Below the pieces are notes generated by a model. The model made no database searches and was not told the DNA's origin. It saw only the letters and a list, made by a program, of their open reading frames with translations. The position numbers and the translations under genes are program-made. Below are positions 7,567 through 15,750 of a stretch of 39,930 nt of DNA, piece after piece. Position 1 is the first letter of the stretch; the number at the start of each line of letters is the position of its first letter. Origin of the DNA: Aliarcobacter sp. (GTDB taxonomy: Bacteria > Campylobacterota > Campylobacteria > Campylobacterales > Arcobacteraceae); the NCBI GenBank assembly GCA_028703945.1, contig JAQVLW010000015.1, forward strand, positions 1 through 39,930, written 5' to 3'.

Positions 7567-8790
7567 ATGGCTATAAATGTACAAACTGCTATAGAAATCA
7601 TTTCAAATTTAACTCTAGATTTAAATTTTGAAATTATCCCAATAGAAAATGCATCTGGAAAAATAAGTGCAGAAGAAATTTTTGCTACAAGTTTTTTACC
7701 AAAATTTGATAATTCAGCGATGGATGGATATGCAATAATTTATGAAGATAAAGATAATGAATTAAATGTAATTGATACTATTTTTGCAGGTGATAACAAT
7801 AATAAATTATTAGAAAAGAATACCTGTATAAAAATCATGACTGGTGCGAAAATGCCAAATAATTCAACAGCTATAATTCCAAAAGAAGATATAGAAGAAC
7901 TTAATGATAATAAAATTAAAATTTTAAAAAATGTTAAGGAATTCCAACATATAAGATATATTGGTGAAGATATAAAATTAAATGAACTTTTAATAAATAT
8001 CGGTGATGAGATTAATTTTTCAAAAATCACCCTACTTGCAAGTCAGGGAATTTCACATATAAAAGTTTATCAAAAACCAAAAGTTGTTGTTTTTGCAAGT
8101 GGAGAAGAATTAAAACTTCATTATGAAAAAATAGAATCTTTTCAAATTTACAATTCTAATACGCCAACATTTATAAGTCGTGCAAAAGAATTAGGTTGTG
8201 AAGTAGTTTTTATGGGTCAAGCAAAAGATACTATTGAAGATATAAAAAATTTAGTTAATAACTCTTTAAATGCAGATTTAATAATTACTTCAGGTGGTGT
8301 TTCAGTGGGAGATGCCGATTTTACAAAAGAAGCATTTTATGAATTAGGATTTGAAACACTTTTTGATGGTATAAATGTAAAACCAGGGAAACCGACTGTT
8401 TTTGGAAAAATTAAAAATACATATATTCTAAATCTTCCAGGAAACCCTCTTGCCTCTGCATTAATATTTGAAATGTTTGGGAAAATTCTGATTCAAAAAC
8501 TTATTGGTTCAAGAAATATATATTCAAATTATATTTTAGGAAAATTAAAAGATGATTTTTCAACAAAAAAAGGAAAAACTACTTTAATTCCTGGTTACTT
8601 TGATGGAGAATATTTTGAAGCTTCTCAAAAAAGATCAGCTGGTATGGTTTGCGTTTTAAGTTCTTGTAATTCAATGATTATGATAGATAGTGAAGTTGAA
8701 AGATTAAAAAAAGATAGTTTAATAAAAATATTACCAATAAATTGGAAATTCTTTAGCGATATAAAAAAGGACTTTTTAACACATGAGTAA
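7567..8790 (+). CDS. moeA: Molybdopterin molybdenumtransferase
   Basis: MoeA inserts molybdenum into adenylylated molybdopterin, the last common step in molybdenum-cofactor synthesis. At 407 residues it has the usual family length. Signatures seen are [10 protein letters not shown] (about 47-56), IMTGAKMP, the nucleotide/MPT-binding [12 protein letters not shown] and [12 protein letters not shown]; a C-terminal beta domain follows. The ATG has a clear aaaaagga Shine-Dalgarno. The gene overlaps queC by eight bases, so it heads a moeA-queCDE transcription unit. A Moco gene joined to queuosine genes has no obvious biochemical reason. Confidence 0.95.
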   Translation: MAINVQTAIEIISNLTLDLNFEIIPIENASGKISAEEIFATSFLPKFDNSAMDGYAIIYEDKDNELNVIDTIFAGDNNNKLLEKNTCIKIMTGAKMPNNSTAIIPKEDIEELNDNKIKILKNVKEFQHIRYIGEDIKLNELLINIGDEINFSKITLLASQGISHIKVYQKPKVVVFASGEELKLHYEKIESFQIYNSNTPTFISRAKELGCEVVFMGQAKDTIEDIKNLVNNSLNADLIITSGGVSVGDADFTKEAFYELGFETLFDGINVKPGKPTVFGKIKNTYILNLPGNPLASALIFEMFGKILIQKLIGSRNIYSNYILGKLKDDFSTKKGKTTLIPGYFDGEYFEASQKRSAGMVCVLSSCNSMIMIDSEVERLKKDSLIKILPINWKFFSDIKKDFLTHE

Positions 8791-9466
8791 CATCTCAACA
8801 AAAAAAGCAATATGTATTTTAAGCGGGGGAATGGATTCTACCCTAGCTTCATACATGGCAAAAAATGAAGGCTATGAAATAATTGCTGTTCATTTTAATT
8901 ACGGACAAAGAACACAAAATAGAGAATTAAAAGCATTTAGAGATATTTGTGAAGATTTAAAAATTTTAGAAAAATATGAAATTGATATTCCATTCTTTAC
9001 ACAAATTGGAGCAAGTGCTTTAACAGATAAAAATATAGATGTTCCAATAGGTGGAATTGAAGATGGAGTTCCTATAACTTATGTTCCATTCAGAAATGGT
9101 ATTTTTCTTTCAATAACAGCTGCGATTGCTGAAAAAGAAGCTGCAACGGCTATGTATATTGGAGTTGTTCAAGAAGATAGTTCAGGCTATCCAGATTGTA
9201 CAGACTCTTTTATATCTGATATGAAAAAGGCTATAAATGAGGGAACTAAGAAAGATACACACATCGATATAAAAACCCCTTTAGTACATCTTACAAAAGC
9301 ACAGATTGTTCAAGAAGCAATGAAATTAAATGTTCCACTTGAACACACATGGTCTTGCTATAAAGAAGAAATCGAAGCATGTGGGGTTTGTGATTCTTGT
9401 AGATTAAGGCTTAATGGATTTAAAATTGCAAATCAAATTGATCCAATTACGTACAAGGTTTTATGA
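8783..9466 (+). CDS. queC: 7-cyano-7-deazaguanine synthase
   Basis: QueC turns 7-carboxy-7-deazaguanine into preQ0 with ATP and ammonia, in the pathway to tRNA queuosine. The 227-residue protein has the PP-loop ATP-pyrophosphatase motif SGGMDS (14-19), the HFNYGQR segment and a C-terminal zinc site formed by C192, C200, C203 and C206 (CGVCDSC). The ATG lies inside the moeA stop region, with an aagga about 12 bases upstream. It overlaps queD by four bases (ATGA). With queD and queE it covers preQ0 synthesis from the GTP-derived pterin. queF and tgt are not in the window. Confidence 0.96.
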   Translation: MSNISTKKAICILSGGMDSTLASYMAKNEGYEIIAVHFNYGQRTQNRELKAFRDICEDLKILEKYEIDIPFFTQIGASALTDKNIDVPIGGIEDGVPITYVPFRNGIFLSITAAIAEKEAATAMYIGVVQEDSSGYPDCTDSFISDMKKAINEGTKKDTHIDIKTPLVHLTKAQIVQEAMKLNVPLEHTWSCYKEEIEACGVCDSCRLRLNGFKIANQIDPITYKVL

Positions 9467-9999
9467 TGCATTGGAAAATATCAAAAGAGTTTGAGTTTTG
9501 TTATGGACATAGGGTTTGGTCACAAACTTTAAATACAGAATTTTCATTAGATGCTTGTTTAAAATGCCGACATTTACATGGTCATCAAGGAAAAATACTA
9601 GTTTATTTAGAAGCTAATGAGTTAAAAGATGGAATGGTTACAGATTTTAAACATCTTAATTGGTTTAAACAATTTATTGATAATGTTCTTGACCATAAAT
9701 TTATTTTAGATATAAACGATCCTCTATTTTCAACCCTACTTCCACAGGTAAATAAAGAAGATTTAATTAAATTTGATGAAAACTACTATTTAGTAAATTT
9801 AACTAAATTCAATGATAAAGAAACTCATATAAAAGAGTTATATGAAGGTTATATTTTAGTAGATTTTGTTCCTACAAGTGAAAATTTATCAGCTTGGTTT
9901 TTAAAAATTGTACAAAAAAAGATGGACAAAATAAATATCAAAGTTTCACATGTAGAATTTTTAGAAACACCAAAAAGTAAAAGTACATTCTATGCTTGA
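9463..9999 (+). CDS. queD: 6-carboxy-5,6,7,8-tetrahydropterin synthase
   Basis: QueD converts dihydroneopterin triphosphate to 6-carboxytetrahydropterin, the substrate of QueE. Zinc ligands are predicted as H16 (YGHR), H39 and H41 (HLHGH), with catalytic C35 four residues before H39. The LDHKFILD motif supplies the catalytic Asp/His pair (D77, H78), and a C-terminal Glu (VEFLETP) binds the pterin. At 178 residues it is clearly longer than E. coli QueD (about 120). The extra material lies mainly at residues 85-136, between LDHKF and PTSENLSAW. Two ATGs occur in tandem (9463 and 9466); the first overlaps the queC stop. Confidence 0.92.
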   Translation: MMHWKISKEFEFCYGHRVWSQTLNTEFSLDACLKCRHLHGHQGKILVYLEANELKDGMVTDFKHLNWFKQFIDNVLDHKFILDINDPLFSTLLPQVNKEDLIKFDENYYLVNLTKFNDKETHIKELYEGYILVDFVPTSENLSAWFLKIVQKKMDKINIKVSHVEFLETPKSKSTFYA

Positions 10000-10756
10000 A
10001 ATAAATGAAATCTTTGGTCCAACAATTCAAGGTGAAGGGAAATTAGTAGGAACTCCCTCAATTTTCATCAGATTTGGAAAATGCAATTTCAAGTGTGAAG
10101 GTTTCGCTGTTGAGTATGAAACTCCAAGTGGAATTAAAAAATGTGCTTGTGATTCATATTATGCTGTTGATACTGAATTTAAAGATACTTGGACTAAATA
10201 TAAATCTTATGAAGAGATTGTAAATGAAGTAGATGAATTATTAGCAAAATATCCAAATAATTATAAAATTGATATTGTAATTACTGGTGGAGAACCCCTA
10301 CTTTATTGGAATAAAAATGAATTCCAAAAACTTTTAAAACATTACATTCAAAATGAACATAAAGTTACGATAGAAACAAATGCTTCATTAAATCTAAATT
10401 TTGAATTTGATTATCAAAAAAAGATTTTATTTTCGATGAGCGTAAAACTTAGTAATTCTTTAGAGCCATTAAAAAAAAGAATAAATAAAGAAACTATTAC
10501 AAAAGTCCTAACAAATACAAATGAGTCATATTTAAAATTTGTCATTGGAAAAGATTTTTTAGAAGATGCGAATATTGAAATAACCGAGATTTTGAAGGAT
10601 ATCCCAAAGTGTGAAGTTTATCTTATGCCCCTTGGTGATACAGCAGAAGAAATAAATAAAAATTGTGAAGATGTGATAAATATGGCAATTGAAAATGGTT
10701 TTAAATATTGCGATAGATTACATATTAGAGTTTGGAATAATAAAAGAGGCGTTTAA
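9992..10756 (+). CDS. queE: 7-carboxy-7-deazaguanine synthase (radical SAM)
   Basis: QueE rearranges 6-carboxytetrahydropterin to 7-carboxy-7-deazaguanine using S-adenosylmethionine and a 4Fe-4S cluster. The 254-residue protein has the family N-terminus EIFGPTIQGEGKLVGTPSIF, the glycine-rich SAM-binding segment VITGGEPLLY and later ETNAS. The cluster cysteines depart from the canonical CX3CX2C: C31 and C35 are in place (KCNFKCEGF), but the third cysteine appears about 17 residues later (C53, in CACDSYYAVD, with C51 as an alternative). A similar spread-out arrangement is what I recall for Campylobacterota QueE. It starts inside the queD stop. Confidence 0.92.
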   Translation: MLEINEIFGPTIQGEGKLVGTPSIFIRFGKCNFKCEGFAVEYETPSGIKKCACDSYYAVDTEFKDTWTKYKSYEEIVNEVDELLAKYPNNYKIDIVITGGEPLLYWNKNEFQKLLKHYIQNEHKVTIETNASLNLNFEFDYQKKILFSMSVKLSNSLEPLKKRINKETITKVLTNTNESYLKFVIGKDFLEDANIEITEILKDIPKCEVYLMPLGDTAEEINKNCEDVINMAIENGFKYCDRLHIRVWNNKRGV

Positions 10757-10787
10757 TTTTCAAATGCTTTTATTATAAAAGTGTTGA

Positions 10788-10793
10788 TATAAT
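10788..10793 (+). promoter_or_regulatory. -10 box for fabG
   Basis: TATAAT in gttgaTATAATaaac, 35 bases before the fabG ATG, with an AAGGA Shine-Dalgarno at 10818-10822. Confidence 0.6.
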
Positions 10794-10827
10794 AAACAAT
10801 TAATGTAAAAATTTAAAAAGGATATAA

Positions 10828-11571
10828 ATGAAATTTACAGGTTCTAATGTATTAATTACAGGTGCAAGTAAAGGAATCGGAGCTCAAATTGCAAAAACTT
10901 TAGCTAGTTTTGGATTAAAAGTTTGGATAAATTATAGAAGTGGAGCCCAAGCAGCTGAGTCTATAAAAGAAGAAATTGAAAAAGCTGGCGGAAAAGCTGC
11001 AATTATTAAAGCTGATGTTACAAATGAAGAAGAGTTCGCAAATGCAGTTAAAACAATTGTTGATGCGGATGGCGAATTATCATATTTAGTTAATAATGCA
11101 GGTATTACAAAAGATAAATTAGCTTTAAGAATGAGTGTTGCTGATTTTAACGATGTAATAAATGCGAATTTAACATCTTCATTTATTGGATGTAGAGAAG
11201 CTTTAAAAGTTATGAGTAAAAAAAGATTTGGTTCTGTTGTTAATATTTCTTCAATTGTTGGAGAAATGGGAAATGCAGGTCAAACTAATTATTCTGCTTC
11301 AAAAGGTGGCTTAAATGCAATGACAAAATCATTTGCAAAAGAAGCTGCTATTAGAGGAATTAGATATAATGCTGTAACTCCAGGATTTATTCAAACAGAT
11401 ATGACTCATGAATTAAAAGCTGAAGTAAAAGCTGAATATGAAAAAAATATTCCTCTTTCAAGATTTGGACAACCAAGCGAAATAGCTGATGCAGTTGCAT
11501 TTTTATTAAGTGATCATGCTTCATATATTACAGGTGAAATATTAAAAGTTAACGGTGGATTATACGTTTAA
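10828..11571 (+). CDS. fabG: 3-oxoacyl-[acyl-carrier-protein] reductase
   Basis: FabG reduces beta-ketoacyl-ACP with NADPH in fatty-acid elongation. The 247-residue short-chain dehydrogenase has the cofactor motif TGASKGIG (11-18), NNAG (89-92) and the catalytic set S142, Y155 and K159 (SSIVGEMGNAGQTNYSASK), the FabG subgroup pattern. The C-terminus (GEILKVNGGLYV) matches the family. It is the first gene of a fab cluster followed by acpP, fabF and accA. A separate promoter sits in front of acpP, so fabG may be only partly co-transcribed with it. Confidence 0.95.
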   Translation: MKFTGSNVLITGASKGIGAQIAKTLASFGLKVWINYRSGAQAAESIKEEIEKAGGKAAIIKADVTNEEEFANAVKTIVDADGELSYLVNNAGITKDKLALRMSVADFNDVINANLTSSFIGCREALKVMSKKRFGSVVNISSIVGEMGNAGQTNYSASKGGLNAMTKSFAKEAAIRGIRYNAVTPGFIQTDMTHELKAEVKAEYEKNIPLSRFGQPSEIADAVAFLLSDHASYITGEILKVNGGLYV

Positions 11572-11627
11572 TTTTTTGTCAAAAAGTTAAAATATTTAAT
11601 TTAAAAGAGTTTTTAAAACTTTTTTGT

Positions 11628-11633
11628 TATAAT
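11628..11633 (+). promoter_or_regulatory. -10 box for acpP
   Basis: TATAAT in ttttgtTATAATacg, 31 bases before the acpP ATG, behind a T-rich run typical of strong promoters in this group. An aaaagga Shine-Dalgarno follows at about 11651-11657. Confidence 0.65.
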
Positions 11634-11663
11634 ACGAACATAATTTTATAAAAGGAAATAAAT

Positions 11664-11894
11664 ATGGCATTATTAGATGACGTAAAAGAAGTAGTTATTG
11701 AGCAATTAGATTGCGATCCAGCAGAAGTAAAAGAAGATTCAAAATTCATTGAAGATTTAGGTGCAGATTCTTTAGACGTGGTTGAACTAGTTATGGCTTT
11801 AGAAGAAAAATTTGACATCGAAATCCCTGATGAAGATGCTGAAAAAATCTTAACTGTTGCAGACGCTATAAAATATATTGAAAATAACGCGTAA
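11664..11894 (+). CDS. acpP: Acyl carrier protein
   Basis: Carries growing fatty acyl chains on a 4'-phosphopantetheine arm. The 76-residue acidic protein has the modification site [17 protein letters not shown] with Ser36. Helix II and the C-terminal [14 protein letters not shown] are typical. It has its own promoter and is followed by a hairpin before fabF, which fits the much higher dosage of ACP needed relative to the enzymes. Confidence 0.97.
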   Translation: MALLDDVKEVVIEQLDCDPAEVKEDSKFIEDLGADSLDVVELVMALEEKFDIEIPDEDAEKILTVADAIKYIENNA

Positions 11895-11906
11895 TTTATG
11901 GATTTT

Positions 11907-11932
11907 AAATAGAAGATTAATATCTTCTATTT
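11907..11932 (+). terminator. Hairpin between acpP and fabF (partial terminator or processing site)
   Basis: Eleven-base perfect stem AAATAGAAGAT / ATCTTCTATTT with a TAAT loop, just after the acpP stop. The tail (attcatttt) is only moderately T-rich, so partial read-through into fabF is possible. Confidence 0.55.
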
Positions 11933-12005
11933 ATTCATTTTAACTATTGAGTTTTTTTATAAAAAGATTGAATAATTCAAATAATAAAACATGGAGCATA
12001 TTTAA

Positions 12006-13262
12006 ATGAGAAGAGTTGTTGTAACAGGTATAGGTACTATTAATTCTACAGGACATAATGTAAAAGATTCTTTTAAAGCTGTGGTAGATGGTGTTTGTGG
12101 TATTGACACTATTACCCTATTTGATGCAAGTGAATTTTCTGTAAAAATTGCTGGTGAAGTAAAAGATTTCGATCCTACAACTGTAATGGACAAAAAAGAA
12201 GTGAAAAAAGCTGATAGATTTATCCAATTGGGTATTAAAGCGGCTTTAGAAGCTATGATTGATTCAGGTTATGTAACACAAGAAGATAAAAAAGTTGATG
12301 CTTCTATTGCTGATAGATTTGGAATGATTTCTGGTTCTGGAATTGGTGGTTTATCGACAATAGAAAGAAATTCTATTGTTTGTGAAACAAAAGGTTCAAG
12401 AAAAGTTTCTCCTTTCTTTATTCCATCATCACTTGCAAATATGTTAAGTGGATTTATTTCGATTGAACATAATTTGAGAGGTCCATCACTATCTCACGTA
12501 ACAGCTTGTGCTGCTTCAACACACGCATTAAATGATGCTGTAAAAACTATAATGATAGGTGGAGCGGACAGAATTTTAGTTGTAGGTGCAGAAAGTGCTA
12601 TTTGTGCTGCTGGTGTTGCTGGATTTGCAGCGATGAAAGCATTATCTACAAGAAACGATGAGCCAAAAAAATCATCAAGACCATTTGATATTGATAGAGA
12701 TGGTTTTGTGATGGGAGAAGGTGCAGGAGCATTAGTCGTCGAAGATTTAGAAATTGCACTTGCTAGAGGTGCTAAAATTTACGCCGAAATTATTGGATTT
12801 GGTGAATCAGGAGATGCTAATCATATAACTTCACCTGTTATGGATGGTCCTTTAAGAGCTATGAAAGCAGCATTTGAAATGGTAAAAAGTATCACGGGGG
12901 AATATCCAAAAATTGATTATATTAATGCACATGGAACATCAACTCCTGTTGGTGATAAAAATGAAACAGCTGCAATTAAAGCACTATTTGAAGGAAAAGA
13001 TATACCATTAGTTTCTTCAACTAAAGGTCAAATTGGACATTGCCTAGGTGCAGCAGGAGCTATTGAAGCAATATTTACACTTAAAGCTTTAGAAGAAGGA
13101 ATTATTCCTCCAACTATTAATATAGATAATCAAGATCCTGAATGTGATTTAGATTATATTGCAAATGTTGCGAGAAAAGCTAATCTTACTACAGTTATGA
13201 GTAATAACTTTGGATTTGGTGGAACTAATGGTTCTGTAATTTTCAGAAGATACGAAAAATAA
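12006..13262 (+). CDS. fabF: 3-oxoacyl-[acyl-carrier-protein] synthase II
   Basis: Condenses malonyl-ACP with acyl-ACP in fatty-acid elongation. The 418-residue thiolase-fold protein carries the KAS I/II triad: C168 (VTACAAS), H309 (NAHGTSTPVGD) and H345 (GQIGHCLGAAGA). The N-terminus RRVVVTGIGTINSTGHN and the end SNNFGFGGTNGSVIF are typical. A ggag Shine-Dalgarno lies nine bases before the ATG. A strong terminator follows directly, in the leader of accA. Confidence 0.96.
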   Translation: MRRVVVTGIGTINSTGHNVKDSFKAVVDGVCGIDTITLFDASEFSVKIAGEVKDFDPTTVMDKKEVKKADRFIQLGIKAALEAMIDSGYVTQEDKKVDASIADRFGMISGSGIGGLSTIERNSIVCETKGSRKVSPFFIPSSLANMLSGFISIEHNLRGPSLSHVTACAASTHALNDAVKTIMIGGADRILVVGAESAICAAGVAGFAAMKALSTRNDEPKKSSRPFDIDRDGFVMGEGAGALVVEDLEIALARGAKIYAEIIGFGESGDANHITSPVMDGPLRAMKAAFEMVKSITGEYPKIDYINAHGTSTPVGDKNETAAIKALFEGKDIPLVSSTKGQIGHCLGAAGAIEAIFTLKALEEGIIPPTINIDNQDPECDLDYIANVARKANLTTVMSNNFGFGGTNGSVIFRRYEK

Positions 13263-13283
13263 TTTAAACTATAACCTAAGTAT

Positions 13284-13316
13284 AAAAGAGATAATTTAAT
13301 TATCTCTTTTTTTTTT
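13284..13316 (+). terminator. Strong terminator between fabF and accA
   Basis: A-rich palindrome AAAAGAGATAATT / AATTATCTCTTTT followed by a long T run (ten T in a row, 13307-13316). It ends only 12 bases before the accA start codon, immediately upstream of its Shine-Dalgarno. Confidence 0.85.
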
Positions 13317-13328
13317 AAAGGGAAAAAA

Positions 13329-14267
13329 TTGGCAACTTACCTAGAATTCGAAGATAAAATCAAGAAAATTGAAGACGAAATAATTACAGCAAAAACAAAA
13401 TCTGATGAACATGCAGTAGATATTTTAGAAAAGAAATTAGAAAAAGAAGTTGAGAAAACTTTTAAAAACTTAAGTGATTATCAGAAACTTCAACTTGCTC
13501 GTCATCCAGATAGACCTTATTCACTTGATTACATAAATGCCTTATTAACAAATGCTTATGAAATTCATGGGGATAGACACTACGTTGATGACCATGCAAT
13601 TGTTTGCTATTTAGGATTTATTGGTACTCAAAAAGTATTAGTGATTGGTGAACAAAAAGGTAGAGGAACAAAAGATAAGCTTTACAGAAATTTTGGAATG
13701 CCAAGTCCTGAAGGCTACAGAAAAGCATTAAGAGCTGCAAAAATGGCTGATAAATTTCAAATTCCAATTTTGATGTTGGTTGATACTCCCGGTGCATACC
13801 CAGGGATTGGAGCAGAAGAAAGAAATCAAAGCGAAGCAATTGCTAGAAATTTATATGAATTTGCTGACTTAACAACTCCAACTGTTTCAGTTGTTATTGG
13901 AGAAGGTGGTTCAGGTGGTGCATTGGCAATTTCAGTTGCAGATAAACTTGCAATGATGAGATATTCTGTATATGCTGTTATTTCACCTGAAGGTTGTAGT
14001 GCTATTTTATGGAATGATCCTGCAAAAGTTGAAACAGCTGCAAATGCTTTAAAAATTACAGCTGAAAATTTAAAAGATTTAAATCTTATCGATGATATTA
14101 TAAATGAGCCTTTAATTGGTGCACATAGAAAAAAAGAAGAGGCTATTTTAGCTTTAAAAGATTATTTTTTAACATCTTTAGAACAATTAAAAAAACTAAC
14201 TCCTGAAAAAAGATTAGAAAATAAATATCAAAAAATCATGAATTTAGGTTCTTTCTTAGAAAGATAA
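13329..14267 (+). CDS. accA: Acetyl-CoA carboxylase, carboxyltransferase alpha subunit
   Basis: AccA with AccD transfers CO2 from biotin to acetyl-CoA, making malonyl-CoA, the first committed step of fatty-acid synthesis. The 312-residue protein has the family regions [46 protein letters not shown] and [12 protein letters not shown]. The start is TTG (protein begins [11 protein letters not shown]) with an aaaggga Shine-Dalgarno six bases upstream, and no ATG fits the family N-terminus. It follows the fatty-acid genes, but a strong intrinsic terminator sits in its leader, so either read-through or a promoter inside fabF or its tail must supply transcription. Confidence 0.95.
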   Translation: MATYLEFEDKIKKIEDEIITAKTKSDEHAVDILEKKLEKEVEKTFKNLSDYQKLQLARHPDRPYSLDYINALLTNAYEIHGDRHYVDDHAIVCYLGFIGTQKVLVIGEQKGRGTKDKLYRNFGMPSPEGYRKALRAAKMADKFQIPILMLVDTPGAYPGIGAEERNQSEAIARNLYEFADLTTPTVSVVIGEGGSGGALAISVADKLAMMRYSVYAVISPEGCSAILWNDPAKVETAANALKITAENLKDLNLIDDIINEPLIGAHRKKEEAILALKDYFLTSLEQLKKLTPEKRLENKYQKIMNLGSFLER

Positions 14268-14277
14268 ATTTAAATAA

Positions 14278-14300
14278 AACAAGAAGTAAAACTTCTTGTT
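14278..14300 (-). terminator. Terminator between convergent accA and HIT gene
   Basis: Ten-base stem AACAAGAAGT / ACTTCTTGTT with an AAA loop. On the minus strand it is followed by TTTATTTAAATTT, a good T tail for the HIT transcript. On the plus strand the tail is poorer. Confidence 0.7.
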
Positions 14301-14628
14301 ATCTAACTAATCTACCAACTGGCTCGCCACCAATTATGTGAAAATGTAAATGATAAACTTCTTGCCCGCCATCATCACCAACATTTGTAATTAATCTATA
14401 TCCACTTTGTTTTATATCTAATATAGCTGCAACTTTTTGAATAAATTCCGTCATTTCAGCCATAATTTGAGAAGGCATTACATCAAAAGAAGCATAATGT
14501 TCTTTTGGGATAATTAATACATGAATTTTTCTTGTAGGATTAATATCATTAAATGCTAAAAACTTTTCATCCTCTAAAATAGTTTGATTTGGTATCTCAC
14601 CTTTTACAATCTTACAGAATATACACAT
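14299..14628 (-). CDS. HIT-family nucleotide-binding protein
   Basis: Histidine-triad hydrolase of 109 residues, the HINT/PKCI-like branch, which usually cleaves purine nucleoside phosphoramidates or related nucleotide adducts. The catalytic triad motif HLHFHIIGG is near the C-terminus. An N-terminal CIFCKIVKGEIPN (C2, C5) and IIPKEHYASF are typical. The true cellular substrate cannot be told from sequence. It is a single-gene unit with its own -10 box at 14658-14663 on the minus strand. Confidence 0.92.
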   Translation of the reverse strand: MCIFCKIVKGEIPNQTILEDEKFLAFNDINPTRKIHVLIIPKEHYASFDVMPSQIMAEMTEFIQKVAAILDIKQSGYRLITNVGDDGGQEVYHLHFHIIGGEPVGRLVR

Positions 14629-14657
14629 TATTTTTCCTTGAAATTAAATAGTAAAAT

Positions 14658-14663
14658 ATTATA
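14658..14663 (-). promoter_or_regulatory. -10 box for the HIT gene
   Basis: TATAAT on the minus strand (context ggttTATAATattt), 30 bases before the ATG at 14628, with an aagga Shine-Dalgarno between. Confidence 0.55.
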
Positions 14664-14687
14664 ACCAAACTCTAATAAATCTTTATG

Positions 14688-14693
14688 TATAAT
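14688..14693 (+). promoter_or_regulatory. -10 box for pheST-aroA-ispH
   Basis: TATAAT directly preceded by TG (ttatgTATAATccc), 65 bases before the pheS GTG. The predicted leader is about 58 bases. Confidence 0.5.
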
Positions 14694-14757
14694 CCCAAAA
14701 ATACAGATACAAATAATTTAAATTCAAGATAATTATTTATAAATTTAGGGAGAAAAA

Positions 14758-15750
14758 GTGACACAGTGGATTGAAAAAATAACCAATGCAACATCACTTG
14801 AAGAGTTAGAAAATCTTAGAATTGATACTTTAGGTAAAAAAGGTATCTTAACTTTAGAATTTGCTAAAATGAAAAGTGTTCCAAATGAAGAAAAAAAAGT
14901 TTTTGCAGAAAAGTTAAATACACAAAAAGAGTTAATTACAACTGCACTAGAATCAAAAAAAATAGTTTTAGAAAAAGTTGCTCTAAATGAAAAATTAGAA
15001 AATGAAAAAATTGATGTAACAAGATTTAATAATGAGCTAACTTGTGGTGCAACACACCCAGTTGTTGAAACAATGGATAGAATCATTAAATATTTCCAAA
15101 ATTTAAATTTTGCAGTTGAAGAAGGACCACTTGTTGAAGATGATTTCCATAACTTTGAAGCTCTAAATCTTCCTAAATACCACCCTGCTCGTGATATGCA
15201 AGATACTTTTTACAATAAAGATTATACATTATTAAGAACTCACACTTCACCTGTTCAAATTAGAACGATGCTAACTCAAAATACTCCTATTAGAATGATA
15301 GCTCCAGGAACTGTTTTTAGAAGAGATTTTGATATTACTCATACTCCAATGTTTCACCAAATAGAAGCATTAGTTGTTGATGAAGCAGACAAAGTTTCAT
15401 TTGCAAATTTAAAACATGTATTAGTTGAATTTTTACAACATATGTTTGGTGATGTTGAAGTAAGATTTAGACCTTCATTTTTCCCATTCACAGAACCATC
15501 AGCTGAAGTTGATATTTCATGTGTATTTTGTAAAGGTGATGGATGTAGAGTTTGTTCACAAACTGGATGGCTTGAAGTTTTAGGTTGTGGTATTGTTGAT
15601 GAAAATGTATTTAAAGCAGTTGGTTATGAAAACAAATCTGGATATGCTTTTGGATTAGGTGTTGAAAGATTTGCAATGCTAATTCATAATATTGGAGATT
15701 TAAGATCACTATTTGAAAGTGATACAAGATTATTAGGACAATTCAAATGA
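14758..15750 (+). CDS. pheS: Phenylalanine--tRNA ligase alpha subunit
   Basis: Catalytic subunit of the (alpha-beta)2 class II PheRS. The 330-residue protein has an N-terminal coiled-coil region (about 1-85). The class II core follows: [20 protein letters not shown] (motif 2), the phenylalanine pocket [15 protein letters not shown] and motif 3 [13 protein letters not shown]. The start is GTG with a strong agggag Shine-Dalgarno; the frame before it lacks a better start. It overlaps pheT by four bases (ATGA), as usual for pheST. Confidence 0.96.
   Translation: MTQWIEKITNATSLEELENLRIDTLGKKGILTLEFAKMKSVPNEEKKVFAEKLNTQKELITTALESKKIVLEKVALNEKLENEKIDVTRFNNELTCGATHPVVETMDRIIKYFQNLNFAVEEGPLVEDDFHNFEALNLPKYHPARDMQDTFYNKDYTLLRTHTSPVQIRTMLTQNTPIRMIAPGTVFRRDFDITHTPMFHQIEALVVDEADKVSFANLKHVLVEFLQHMFGDVEVRFRPSFFPFTEPSAEVDISCVFCKGDGCRVCSQTGWLEVLGCGIVDENVFKAVGYENKSGYAFGLGVERFAMLIHNIGDLRSLFESDTRLLGQFK

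Noticed and set aside
11991..12005. Four-codon frame (MEHI) ending exactly at the fabF ATG, considered as a leader peptide
   Set aside because: It has no Shine-Dalgarno of its own; its ggag is better explained as the fabF ribosome-binding site.
14745..15086. 113-residue open frame on the minus strand inside pheS
   Set aside because: Antisense to the well-conserved PheS N-terminal region; Ser/Phe-rich translation typical of the complement of A/T-rich coding DNA.
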